Positions 17,815 to 26,094 of a stretch of 64,000 nucleotides of DNA are shown here, in pieces. The DNA is taken from positions 658,591 to 722,590 of the forward strand of contig NZ_BMFO01000001.1 in the NCBI RefSeq assembly GCF_014638745.1, in the 5' to 3' direction. A model generated the notes under the pieces. The model did no database searches, had not been told where the DNA came from, and saw only the letters and a program-made list of their open reading frames with translations. Numbering within the stretch: position 1 is the stretch's first letter; each line of letters begins with the position of its first letter. Position numbers and translations under genes: made by a program. The stretch is from Arenimonas maotaiensis (GTDB taxonomy: Bacteria > Pseudomonadota > Gammaproteobacteria > Xanthomonadales > Xanthomonadaceae).

Positions 17815-18855
17815 ATGCGCTATCTCCTTTACGCCGACCAAAACTATGCGTTCCAGATCCTGCGCCCGCTGCAAAGCGAAATCCTGGCGCGCGGCGGCGA
17901 GGCGGCCTGGTTACTTGCCGGAAACTCAGTTTCGGCGCGGCACATCCGGGACGGGGAAATCCTGCTCGATGGCGCCGCCCGGGCCGTTGAATGGAAGCCT
18001 GACGCCGTGTTGGTACCCGGCAACATGGCTCCGGCGTTCCTGCCGGGTATCAAGGTCGGCGTCTTTCACGGCTTCAATGTGGCAAAAAGCACGCGAGGAC
18101 AGGCGCGCGGACATTTCAATATCCGGGACTGCTTCGATCTGTATTGCACGCAAGGGCCCAACACCACGGAGCCTTTCCGTCGGCTAGCCGCGGAACGCGG
18201 CCATTTCGAGGTGGTCGAGACCGGATGGGCCACGCTGGACCCGCTGTTCAGCGGATCGCCGCCGGCGCGGCCGGACGACCGCCCGCGCATCATGCTTTGC
18301 TCCACGTTCACCAAATCCCTGAGCTGCGCGCCACGCCTGTTGGATACGGTCCGGCGCCTGAGCCGCACCGGCCGCTGGCATTGGACGGTACAGTTCCATC
18401 CGAAGATGGACAGACGGATATGCGAAGCCTATCGGGCGTTGCAGGGCGATCATCTGGAGTACGTCGATACCGACGACATCATCCCCTATCTGCGGCGGGC
18501 GGATGCAATGGTCTGCGATACGTCCTCGGTGATGTACATGTTCATGGCCCAGAACCGTCCGGTGGTGACGTTCCGGAACAACAGCGCGGGAGAACGCGCG
18601 CATCTGCTGGACGTGCGGGATCCGTCGGCGCTGGAGTCCGCCGTCGAGACGGCGCTGACGCGTCCCGCTGGGCTCATGCGGAACATCGACGCCTGGCTTG
18701 CGAAGACCCACCCCTATCGCGACGGCCGCTCGGCGGCGCGCGTGATCGACGCCGTGGAGGCGTTCCGCGCCGTGCCGCCCGCGCTCCGGCCGAAACCGTT
18801 CAATCTGCTCAGGAACCTGAAGGAGCGCGCCAAGCTCGGCTATTGGTGGCCCTGA
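17815..18855 (+). CDS. CDP-glycerol glycerophosphotransferase family protein (TagF-like)
   Basis: 346 residues, GT-B-like without membrane segments. The C-terminal half shows WTVQFHPKMD, then DIIPYLRRADAMVCDTSSVMYMFMAQNRPVVTF, the donor-binding pattern (D...AD..V.D.SS...E/M) of the TagF/CDP-glycerol glycerophosphotransferase family. The N-terminal half is a Rossmann-like acceptor domain ending in GVFHG. Gram-negative members modify capsule, O-antigen or other surface glycans with glycerol phosphate; donor and acceptor here are unknown. The sequence is less GC-rich at third positions than neighbouring glycolytic genes, as judged by eye. It follows the TauE-like gene by 20 bases and ends 38 bases from the convergent tkt stop. 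Confidence 0.8.
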   Translation: MRYLLYADQNYAFQILRPLQSEILARGGEAAWLLAGNSVSARHIRDGEILLDGAARAVEWKPDAVLVPGNMAPAFLPGIKVGVFHGFNVAKSTRGQARGHFNIRDCFDLYCTQGPNTTEPFRRLAAERGHFEVVETGWATLDPLFSGSPPARPDDRPRIMLCSTFTKSLSCAPRLLDTVRRLSRTGRWHWTVQFHPKMDRRICEAYRALQGDHLEYVDTDDIIPYLRRADAMVCDTSSVMYMFMAQNRPVVTFRNNSAGERAHLLDVRDPSALESAVETALTRPAGLMRNIDAWLAKTHPYRDGRSAARVIDAVEAFRAVPPALRPKPFNLLRNLKERAKLGYWWP

Positions 18856-18893
18856 GCCGCGCCGCGGAATGCCGTCCGGCGTGACTGCGGTCC

Positions 18894-20894
18894 TCAGCGC
18901 TGGCGGCTTGCCGCCGCCACCACCGCATCGACGGTGATGCCGAAATGCCTATACAGGTCTTCGGCCGGTGCCGACGCGCCGAAGGAATCCATGCCGATCA
19001 CCGCGCCGTCGAGGCCGACGTACTTGTACCAGAAGTCGCGGGTGCCGGCTTCCACCGCCACGCGCCGGCGGCAGGCCGGCGGCAGCACCGCGTCGCGGTA
19101 GGCGGCGTCCTGACGGTCGAAGACGGTCGTGCTCGGCATCGACACCACGCGCGCGGACACGCCGTGTTCCGCGAGGCGCTTGGCGGCCTGCACGGCCAAC
19201 TCCACTTCCGAGCCGGTGGCGATCAGCACGGCGTCGCAGACGCCCGGCTTGGCTTCGAACAGCACATAGCCGCCGCGCGCGATGTCGGCGAGCTGTTGCG
19301 CGCCGCGCGGCTGGTGCGCCAAGTTCTGTCGACTGAACACCAGGCAGCTCGGGCCGCCGCGGCGTTTCAGCGCCTCGGACCAGGCCACCGCCGATTCGAC
19401 CGCGTCGCAGGGACGCCAGACCTCGTTGTTCGGGATGTAACGCAGCGAGGCCAGATGCTCGACCGGCTGGTGCGTCGGGCCGTCTTCGCCGAGCCCTATG
19501 GAGTCGTGGGTGAACACGTGGATGGCGTTGGCCGGAATCAGCGCCGACATGCGCAAGGCGTTGCGCGAGTAATCAGAGAACACCAGGAAGGTCGCGTCGT
19601 ACGGCAGGAAGCCGCCGTGCAGGGCCAGGCCGTTGGCGATCGCGCTCATGCCGAATTCGCGCACGCCGTAATACACGTAGTTGGCGTCGGCGTCGCCGCT
19701 GGTGGCCGACTTCGAACCCTTCCACAGCGTCAGGTTGGAGTGCGCCAGGTCGGCCGAACCGCCGATCAGTTCCGGCAGATGCGGCGCGAACGCTTCGATG
19801 GCCATCTGCGAGGCCTTGCGCGAGGCGACTACCGGTCCTTCGGCCTGCAGTTTGGCGATGTAGGCTTCGGCGACGGCATCGAAATCCGCCGGCAAGCGGC
19901 CCTTGCTGCGGCGCACCAGTTCGTCGGCCAGTTGCGGGTACAGTTCAGCGTAGCGGTCGAACAGCCGGTTCCAGGCGTCCTCGCGCACCGTACCGGTGTT
20001 ATTGGCGCGCCATCCGTCGTACACGGCGGCGGGAATATCGAACGGCGCATGCGGCCAGTTCAGGCGCTCGCGGGTCAAGGCGACCTCGTCTTTGCCCAAT
20101 GGCGCGCCATGCACGCTTTCCTTGCCCTGTTTGTTGGGCGAACCGAACCCGATGGTGGTGCGGCAGCAGATCAGGGTCGGCCGTGCGGTTTCGGCCTTGG
20201 CGGTGCGGATGGCCTGGTCGATCTCGACCGGATCATGGCCGTTGACGTGGCGGATGACCTGCCAACCGTAAGCCTCGAAGCGCGCGGCGGTGTCGTCGGT
20301 GAACCAGCCATCGGTGTTGCCGTCGATCGAGATGCGGTTGTCGTCCCAGAAGCAGACCAGCTTGCCCAGGCCCCAGGTACCGGCCAACGAGGCCGCTTCG
20401 TGCGAAACGCCTTCCATCAGGCAGCCGTCGCCCAGGAACACCCAGGTCATGTGGTCGACGATGTCGAACTCGGGCCGGTTGAAGCGCTGCGCCAGCAGCT
20501 TTTCGGCCAGGGCCATGCCGACCGCGTTGGCCAAGCCCTGGCCGAGCGGGCCGGTGGTGGTTTCCACGCCGGGGGTTTCGGCGGCCTCCGGATGGCCGGC
20601 AGTGCGCGAATGCAGCTGGCGGAAACGCTTCAGCTCCTCGATCGGCAGATCGTAGCCGGACAGGTGCAATAGCGCGTAATGCAGCATCGAGCCATGGCCG
20701 TTGGACAGCACGAAACGGTCGCGGTTGAACCAGCGCGGATTGCCCGGATTGTGCGTGTAGTGGTCGTTCCAGAGCACTTCGGCGATGTCGGCCATGCCCA
20801 TCGGCATGCCCGGATGACCGGACTTGGCGGCTTCCACGGCGTCGACGGCGAGGAAACGGATGGCATTGGCCAGTTCGGTGCGGGAAGCGCTCAT
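18894..20894 (-). CDS. tkt: Transketolase
   Basis: 666 residues from the ATG at 20894; a GTG two codons upstream is an alternative start and no strong ribosome binding site decides. The N-terminal pyrophosphate domain has [20 protein letters not shown] with the proton-transfer His and [18 protein letters not shown], the thiamine-diphosphate motif. The middle domain has [17 protein letters not shown] and [21 protein letters not shown]. The C-terminal domain ends normally. It moves two-carbon units between sugar phosphates in the pentose phosphate pathway. A TAAAAT -10 region nearly identical to that of the aldolase gene lies 31 bases upstream. It is downstream of pilQ on the same strand but separated by a terminator. 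Confidence 0.97.
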   Translation of the reverse strand: MSASRTELANAIRFLAVDAVEAAKSGHPGMPMGMADIAEVLWNDHYTHNPGNPRWFNRDRFVLSNGHGSMLHYALLHLSGYDLPIEELKRFRQLHSRTAGHPEAAETPGVETTTGPLGQGLANAVGMALAEKLLAQRFNRPEFDIVDHMTWVFLGDGCLMEGVSHEAASLAGTWGLGKLVCFWDDNRISIDGNTDGWFTDDTAARFEAYGWQVIRHVNGHDPVEIDQAIRTAKAETARPTLICCRTTIGFGSPNKQGKESVHGAPLGKDEVALTRERLNWPHAPFDIPAAVYDGWRANNTGTVREDAWNRLFDRYAELYPQLADELVRRSKGRLPADFDAVAEAYIAKLQAEGPVVASRKASQMAIEAFAPHLPELIGGSADLAHSNLTLWKGSKSATSGDADANYVYYGVREFGMSAIANGLALHGGFLPYDATFLVFSDYSRNALRMSALIPANAIHVFTHDSIGLGEDGPTHQPVEHLASLRYIPNNEVWRPCDAVESAVAWSEALKRRGGPSCLVFSRQNLAHQPRGAQQLADIARGGYVLFEAKPGVCDAVLIATGSEVELAVQAAKRLAEHGVSARVVSMPSTTVFDRQDAAYRDAVLPPACRRRVAVEAGTRDFWYKYVGLDGAVIGMDSFGASAPAEDLYRHFGITVDAVVAAASRQR

Positions 20895-20924
20895 GGACAC
20901 GGTCTCGGTCGGCGGGGTTGCGCT

Positions 20925-20930
20925 ATTTTA
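20925..20930 (-). promoter_or_regulatory. -10 element of tkt
   Basis: TAAAAT on the minus strand preceded by TCGGG, 31 bases before the tkt ATG. The 21 bases at 20920-20940 match those around the aldolase -10 (8687-8707) at 18 positions. No clear -35. Confidence 0.45.
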
Positions 20931-20960
20931 CCCGAAAGCCGCCAGCCTCCCACGGAAACG

Positions 20961-20986
20961 GAAAAGGCCGCTTGCGCGGCCTTTTC
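20961..20986 (-). terminator. Rho-independent terminator of the pilMNOPQ operon
   Basis: A perfect 11-bp stem (GAAAAGGCCGC/GCGGCCTTTTC) with a four-base loop reading GCAA on the minus strand lies 24 bases past the pilQ stop, with a U-rich 3' arm. Confidence 0.85.
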
Positions 20987-21009
20987 CACGGTTCAAGCGC
21001 CGTTGGGAC

Positions 21010-23154
21010 TCAGTTGCGGTCGGCGCGTTCGATCATCGGCACCGCCGGCGCGCTCGGCACATAGGCCGGGGCCACGGTGCGCGGCGCCGGCTTGATGATG
21101 CGCGGGGTCACGAAAATCAGCAGCTCGGCCTTCTCCTGGCTGCGGTCGGACTTCTTGAACAGCGCGCCCAAGAACGGGATGTCGCCCAAGAACGGCACCT
21201 TGCTGACGTCGTCGCGGTTCTTGAACTCGTACACGCCGCCGATGACCACGGTCTGGCCATCGTCGACCAGCACCGCGGTGCTGACTTCGCGCTTCTGGAT
21301 CTGCGGGATGTCGCCGGTCGGGGTCGACAGGAAATCCTTGATCTCGTCCTTCTTGACGCCCATGTCCAGGAACACGCGGCCGTCCTGGGTGATGGTCGGG
21401 GTGACCTTCAGCTCCAGCAGCACTTCCTTGAACTGCACGGTGGCCTGCGGCACGGTAGTGGTGCCGGTGGCCTGCGTGGTCACGTAGCCGACCTCGTCGC
21501 CCTGGCGGATGACCGCCGCTTTCTGGTTCGAGGTGATCACGCGCGGGTTGGAGATCACTTCGCCGCGGCCCTTGGTCTCCATGGCCTGCAGTTCGATGTC
21601 CAACGAGGTGTTGCGGCCGAGGATGCTGAAGTTCAGGATGCCGGCCGGATTGGTCAGACCCAGGCTGCTGTTGAAGCCGGAATCGCGGCTGACGCCGGGG
21701 TTCGTGCCATCGACCGGGTAGCGGTCGTTGATGCCGAAGCGCGCGCCCAGCTCGCGACCGAAGGAATCCTGCGCGACCACGATACGGGCTTCGATCATGA
21801 CTTGGTCGACCGCGCGGTCGAGCGTGGCCAGCAGCTGCTTCACTTCCGCCACTTTCTTCGGGATGTCGATCACCAGCAGGGTGTTGGTGCGGGCGTCGAA
21901 GCTGACACTGCCGCGCGGCGACAGGAAGCCGCGTTGCTGCTGGCCTGTGGTGCCGCCACCGCCGGTGCCGGACTTGCTGTCTTCGGTCAGCAGCTTGGCG
22001 ATGGCTTCGGCGTTGCCGTAGTTGATCGGGATGTATTCGGTCACCGTCTCTTCGCGGTTCTCGATGGCGATGCGGGCGTCTTCCTTGGCCTGCTCGTACT
22101 GGGCGAGTTCGGCCTGCGGGCCGACCCAGATCACGTTGCCGTCACGGCGTTTGTCGAGGCCTTTGGCGCGCAGCACGATTTCCAGCGCCTGGTCCCAGGG
22201 CACGTTGACCAGACGCAGGGTCACGTTGCCGCCGACCGAATCGGCCGCGACCACATTGAGGTTGGATTCCTCGGCGATCAGCTGCAGCACGGTGCGCACC
22301 GGCACGTCCTGGAAGTTGAAGGTGACTGGGCGGCCGGTATAGGCCGTGGTCTTGCGGCCGTTGCCGGTCGCGCCGATGCGGGCGGCATCGCCGCCGGGAG
22401 CGGCGGCCATGGCTTTCGGGCTGATCTCGATCACATATTCGTTGCCGGTCTGGTAGGCCATCAGGTCGGCCTTGCCTTTGGTGTTGAGCACCAGGCGGGT
22501 CTTGCCGCCCACGTTGCGGGCGTCGACGTTCAGCACCGGCGTGGCGTAGCCGGCCACGTCCATCTTGCGCTGCAGGTCGGCGGGCAGACTGGCGTTGCCG
22601 ATGTCGACCACCACTTCGGAGCCGGACTCCTTGACGTCGGCGGCCGCGCCGGCGCCGTCGAAACGCACCACCAGGCGGCCGGAGCCGTTGTCGGCGCGCT
22701 TGAAGTCGATGCCGGCGACCGAGACGGCCTGGGCCGCGGACGCCTTGGCTTCGATGGTCAGCACCAGCGCGTTGCCCATGGCCTGCGTGCGGTAGCCGGC
22801 GTCCTTGGCCAGTTCGACCACAACCCGGGTGCGGCCGTCGGCTTCGACGGTGTTGACCGACTTGGCCAGAGCCGAGTCGACCGCGAGACGGCGTTGGGCG
22901 AAGGCGTTGGCGGTGTCCGGCAGGTCGATGGCGATGCGCGGCGGATTGCCGGTGCTGAACGCCTTGATCTCACCGACCGGCTGCTCGAACTGCAGCGTAA
23001 TCGCGGTGCGGCCGTCGGCCTGGGCGCTGGCCTTGACGTCCTTCAGCACGTTGGCGGCCGCGGCCTGTTGCGCGAGCAGTAGGCAAAGCGCCGCGCCGAA
23101 CAGACTGGCCGTCATGCGCGCGCCTTTCATTTTTCCGATGAAAATGTTTTTCAT
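21010..23154 (-). CDS. pilQ: Type IV pilus secretin PilQ
   Basis: 714 residues from the ATG at 23154, which overlaps the pilP stop as ATGA. The frame is open for a further 190 codons but that part overlaps pilP in another frame. A signal peptide (MTASLFGAALCLLLAQQAAAA after a basic start) is followed by two AMIN domains (~residues 30-260) that bind peptidoglycan. An STN/N0 domain follows (VTFNFQDVPVRTVLQLIAEES), then an N1 domain and the secretin domain, with VEVGTSATQ-like GDEVGYVTTQATG and VVIGGVYE near the end. It forms the outer-membrane ring through which the pilus passes. A short Gly/Gln-rich loop (SGTGGGGTTGQQQ) lies before the secretin domain. Confidence 0.96.
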   Translation of the reverse strand: MKNIFIGKMKGARMTASLFGAALCLLLAQQAAAANVLKDVKASAQADGRTAITLQFEQPVGEIKAFSTGNPPRIAIDLPDTANAFAQRRLAVDSALAKSVNTVEADGRTRVVVELAKDAGYRTQAMGNALVLTIEAKASAAQAVSVAGIDFKRADNGSGRLVVRFDGAGAAADVKESGSEVVVDIGNASLPADLQRKMDVAGYATPVLNVDARNVGGKTRLVLNTKGKADLMAYQTGNEYVIEISPKAMAAAPGGDAARIGATGNGRKTTAYTGRPVTFNFQDVPVRTVLQLIAEESNLNVVAADSVGGNVTLRLVNVPWDQALEIVLRAKGLDKRRDGNVIWVGPQAELAQYEQAKEDARIAIENREETVTEYIPINYGNAEAIAKLLTEDSKSGTGGGGTTGQQQRGFLSPRGSVSFDARTNTLLVIDIPKKVAEVKQLLATLDRAVDQVMIEARIVVAQDSFGRELGARFGINDRYPVDGTNPGVSRDSGFNSSLGLTNPAGILNFSILGRNTSLDIELQAMETKGRGEVISNPRVITSNQKAAVIRQGDEVGYVTTQATGTTTVPQATVQFKEVLLELKVTPTITQDGRVFLDMGVKKDEIKDFLSTPTGDIPQIQKREVSTAVLVDDGQTVVIGGVYEFKNRDDVSKVPFLGDIPFLGALFKKSDRSQEKAELLIFVTPRIIKPAPRTVAPAYVPSAPAVPMIERADRN

Positions 23155-23681
23155 TTCTTTTCCCCACTGTTCGATTCGTTCAACGCAATGAAAGCCTGAC
23201 GCTCCAGCCATCCGCCCGCGCCGTCGGGCACCAGCTCGATCAGCTCGATGCCGGTGGCCGAAACCGACACCACACGTCCGTCGCTTTGGCCCATGTAAGC
23301 CCCCGGCCTGATGCGATGGGTGACCTTGTCCGGCGCCAGCACCAAGGCGGTCAGGTTCGGGCCGCTGCCGATGCTGCCGACCATCCGCAGCGTGTCCAAG
23401 GTGAAGGATTCGAGCGGTTGCCGCGGACGGTTGAGATCCGGGCTGGGACCGCCGGTGTTGGACATGCGGTTCAGCGGCGGCTTGCCGAACGGATCGCGCA
23501 GACCGTCCGGGTTGTAAACCACCAAAGGCGGGTCTTGGACCAACGGCAGCGGCTCGAGCGCCGGCGCGGGCCGGTTCTTGACCTCGTTCAGCCACTGGCG
23601 CAGGTCGGAGTCGCCTTTGGTGCAGGCCGACAGCAACACGGCCGAGGCCAGGATCAACAGGCGCGGTTTCAGCAGGCTCAT
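23151..23681 (-). CDS. pilP: Type IV pilus assembly lipoprotein PilP
   Basis: 176 residues. A lipoprotein signal, LLILASAVLLSACTKG, has lipobox LSAC (Cys20). A flexible Pro-rich stretch with RDPFGKPPLNR follows; the RDPF motif is typical of PilP. The C-terminal beta-sandwich (ESFTLDTLRMVGSIG...) binds the N0 domain of PilQ, and together with PilN/PilO it links the inner-membrane complex to the secretin. Its ATG overlaps the pilO stop by four bases and its stop overlaps the pilQ start by four, so the operon is translationally coupled throughout. Confidence 0.95.
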   Translation of the reverse strand: MSLLKPRLLILASAVLLSACTKGDSDLRQWLNEVKNRPAPALEPLPLVQDPPLVVYNPDGLRDPFGKPPLNRMSNTGGPSPDLNRPRQPLESFTLDTLRMVGSIGSGPNLTALVLAPDKVTHRIRPGAYMGQSDGRVVSVSATGIELIELVPDGAGGWLERQAFIALNESNSGEKK

Positions 23682-24310
23682 GGCTGGCCTCCTGCCGGGG
23701 CATCCGCGGGCGGCGTCTGTTCATCCGGATCGAGGTAGCGGTAGGTCTTGATGGTGCCGGCCATTTCCAGCAGCTCGTTGTTGGCGCCGCGCGGTTTCAG
23801 CGAGATGTCGTGCATGGTCATGATCACCACGCGCGGCAGCGAAGCCACGCCGCTCATGAAGGCGCCGAACTGGTGGTAATTGCCCACCATGCGGATCGAA
23901 ATCGGCTTCTCGGCGTAGAACTCGCGCGGCGTTTCCGGGCCGGGCTGGAACAGTTCGTTGGTGATGCCGCTGGCCAGGGCCTGCTGCGACACGTCCACGA
24001 TCAGGTCCGGCATCTCGTTCTTGCTCGGCAGCTGGCGCAGCATCTGCTGCAGGATCAGCTCCATCTGGGCCAGCTGCTGCTTGAGCGGTTCCAGATTGGC
24101 GGCGCGCGCCTGCTTGTTCTCGAAATCGGCGCGCAGGACGGTTTCCTCGCCCTCCAGGCGCAGCATCTCGTCGCGCTTGTCCTTGATCATCAGGAACCAG
24201 GCGACCAGCAGGATGATGACGATGACGAAGGCGCAGACCGCGTACTTCAGCTGCATCGGCCAGGAGCCGGCGGTCTTGAAGTCGATGTCGCGCAGGTCGA
24301 TGTTCTTCAT
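23678..24310 (-). CDS. pilO: Type IV pilus assembly protein PilO
   Basis: 210 residues. One membrane segment (YAVCAFVIVIILLVAWFLMI, residues 24-43) follows a short cytoplasmic start with SWPMQLKY. A coiled coil spans ~45-95 (LEGEETVLRADFENKQARAA...). A ferredoxin-like periplasmic domain contains PSKNEMPDLIVDVSQQALASGI and ISIRMVGNYHQFGAFMSGVASLPRVV. PilO pairs with PilN in the inner-membrane alignment complex of the type IV pilus. Overlaps both neighbours by four bases. The C-terminal tail is Pro/Ala-rich. Confidence 0.95.
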   Translation of the reverse strand: MKNIDLRDIDFKTAGSWPMQLKYAVCAFVIVIILLVAWFLMIKDKRDEMLRLEGEETVLRADFENKQARAANLEPLKQQLAQMELILQQMLRQLPSKNEMPDLIVDVSQQALASGITNELFQPGPETPREFYAEKPISIRMVGNYHQFGAFMSGVASLPRVVIMTMHDISLKPRGANNELLEMAGTIKTYRYLDPDEQTPPADAPAGGQP

Positions 24311-24894
24311 TGTGCGCCTCCTTGTCCGGCATCGGCCTGTCCGGGTTCGGCGGCCGGCTGCTTGACCTTGGCGTTGAGGATGAATTCATACGGCAGGGCG
24401 CGGTCGCCGCCGCGGGCCTCGATCACGGTCAGGTCGGGATCGGAGATCACCGGCGAGGCCATGATGTTGCGCATGTAGCTGCTGACCCGCGCGTTGGACT
24501 GGGCGCGGCCCTGGATCACCAGGTCGGCACCGCTCTGGCGGATGGTGGAGATCTGGGCGCCGTCGGCGATGGTCTTGGCCAGTTCGGTGAACACGTGCAC
24601 CATCTCGTAGCGTTTGCCCTGCAGCTCCTCGATGATCTGCTTGCGGGCCAACAGGCTCTGTTTGCGCTTGTCGAGCTCCTCGATCTCCTTGATCTTGGTC
24701 TCCACCACGGCGATTTCCTGGCGCAGCAGCTCGTTACGCTGGTTCTGGCCGGTGACCTGACCGGAGTAATACAGGTAGATCAGCGCGCTCAGGGCCAGGC
24801 CGGCGACCGCGGCCAGACCGAGTAGACCGTTGAATTGGCGCTGTTGCGCCTTGCGGCGCTCTTCGCGCCAGGGCAGGAGGTTGATCTTGGCCAT
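24307..24894 (-). CDS. pilN: Type IV pilus assembly protein PilN
   Basis: 195 residues. The conserved cytoplasmic N terminus AKINLLPWREERRK is the PilM-binding motif. A membrane segment (FNGLLGLAAVAGLALSALIYLYY) lies at ~21-43, a coiled coil at ~50-95, and a ferredoxin-like periplasmic domain follows. The last ~20 residues are rich in Gln, Gly and Ala. Its ATG overlaps the pilM stop by one base (TGATG) and its end overlaps pilO by four. Confidence 0.95.
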   Translation of the reverse strand: MAKINLLPWREERRKAQQRQFNGLLGLAAVAGLALSALIYLYYSGQVTGQNQRNELLRQEIAVVETKIKEIEELDKRKQSLLARKQIIEELQGKRYEMVHVFTELAKTIADGAQISTIRQSGADLVIQGRAQSNARVSSYMRNIMASPVISDPDLTVIEARGGDRALPYEFILNAKVKQPAAEPGQADAGQGGAQ

Positions 24895-25949
24895 CAGTCG
24901 AAACTCCTCAAAGCCAGGCCGCAGGCGATCAGCAGGGACTGCGCGTCGGTGGCCAACGCGTGCGCCTGCACCTTCGGGCTGACGGTCATCGCGGCGATCG
25001 GGTTGGCGGTCAGGGTATTGACGCCCAGATGCTGCTCGACCACGGTGTCGAGGCCCTCGATGGCGGCGGTGCCGCCGGCCAGCACGATCTGGTCGACGCG
25101 GGAATAGTCGCTGCCGGAGTAGAAGAACTGCAGCAGGCGGCTGATCTGCTGCGCCACGCCTTCCTTGAACGGCTCGAGCACCTCGGACTCGTAGCTTTCC
25201 GGCAGGCCGCCGAGCTTCTTGGCGGCGCCGGCTTCGGCGAAGCTCAGCCCGTAACGGCGCATGATCTCCTCGGACAGCTGCTTGCCGCCGAACACCTGTT
25301 CGCGCGAGTAGATGCTGCGGCCGTCCTTGATCACGTTCAGGGTGGTCAGGTTGGCGCCGATGTCGACCACGGCGGTCAGGCCGCCGGCGGGGATGTCGAG
25401 TTGGTTGAAGATCAGCTTGAACGCGTTCTCGAGCGCGAACACCTCGACGTCGACGACCTTGGCTTCCAGCCCGGCGAACTCGAGCTCGGCCTGCCGGGCC
25501 TCGACGTTCTCGGTGCGTGCTGCGGCGATCATCACCTGCACCGAATCGCTGTTCGGCACCGGTCCGATGACCTCGAAGTCCAGGCTGACTTCGTCCATCT
25601 GATAGGGAATGTGGTTGGAGGCCTCGTCGTAGACCTGCTCTTCCATCGCCAGCTCGTCATCGGTGGCCGGCACGGTGATGACCTTGGTGATCACCGACGA
25701 GCCGGAGATCGCGACCGCGGCGTACTTGCTCTTGCTGCCGGAACGGGCGACCGCGCGCTTGATGGCGGCGCCCACGGCCTCGACCTGGGCGGGGCTTTTG
25801 TCGTTGGCGACGTTCGGCGGCAGCGGTTCGACCGCATAGTGCTCGACGCGGTAACGGCCCGCGCTTTTGCTGAGTTGCAGCACCTTGATGGCGGCGGAAC
25901 TGATGTCAATCCCGAGCAACGGCACTGATTGTTCACCGAATAATTGCAC
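24894..25949 (-). CDS. pilM: Type IV pilus assembly ATPase-like protein PilM
   Basis: 351 residues from a GTG at 25949. The alternative TTG at 25961 would add four residues, but GTG aligns the product with other PilM proteins (VQLFGEQSVPLLGIDIS) and GGGGGA precedes it. The fold is actin-like: phosphate-1 loop LLGIDISSAAIKVLQLS, phosphate-2 VVDIGANLTTLNVIKDG, and adenosine motif IVLAGGTAAIEGL. It sits in the cytoplasm, binds the N terminus of PilN and connects the motor to the envelope complex. First gene of the pilMNOPQ operon, divergent from mrcA. Confidence 0.95.
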   Translation of the reverse strand: MQLFGEQSVPLLGIDISSAAIKVLQLSKSAGRYRVEHYAVEPLPPNVANDKSPAQVEAVGAAIKRAVARSGSKSKYAAVAISGSSVITKVITVPATDDELAMEEQVYDEASNHIPYQMDEVSLDFEVIGPVPNSDSVQVMIAAARTENVEARQAELEFAGLEAKVVDVEVFALENAFKLIFNQLDIPAGGLTAVVDIGANLTTLNVIKDGRSIYSREQVFGGKQLSEEIMRRYGLSFAEAGAAKKLGGLPESYESEVLEPFKEGVAQQISRLLQFFYSGSDYSRVDQIVLAGGTAAIEGLDTVVEQHLGVNTLTANPIAAMTVSPKVQAHALATDAQSLLIACGLALRSFD

Positions 25950-26094
25950 TGTATCCCCCAATTAGGCACTTAAAGGCCATTCTTATGCCGTTACATTAAA
26001 TAACGATTTTCCGTCAATTAGCAAGTTTTTTTGGCCTACCCCCGAAAAAGTCCGGGGCCGCCGCCAACCTGTCGGCTGCACCGGAAAAGGTACA
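25950..26094. promoter_or_regulatory. Divergent pilM-mrcA promoter region
   Basis: 145 bases, clearly more AT-rich than the rest of the window between 25975 and 26040. A TTGACG lies on the minus strand at 26017-26012 as a candidate pilM -35, but no convincing -10 stands at 17 bases. For mrcA the best -10 is TACAAT at 26091-26096, which overlaps the first possible ATG. No operator repeats are evident. Confidence 0.4.
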
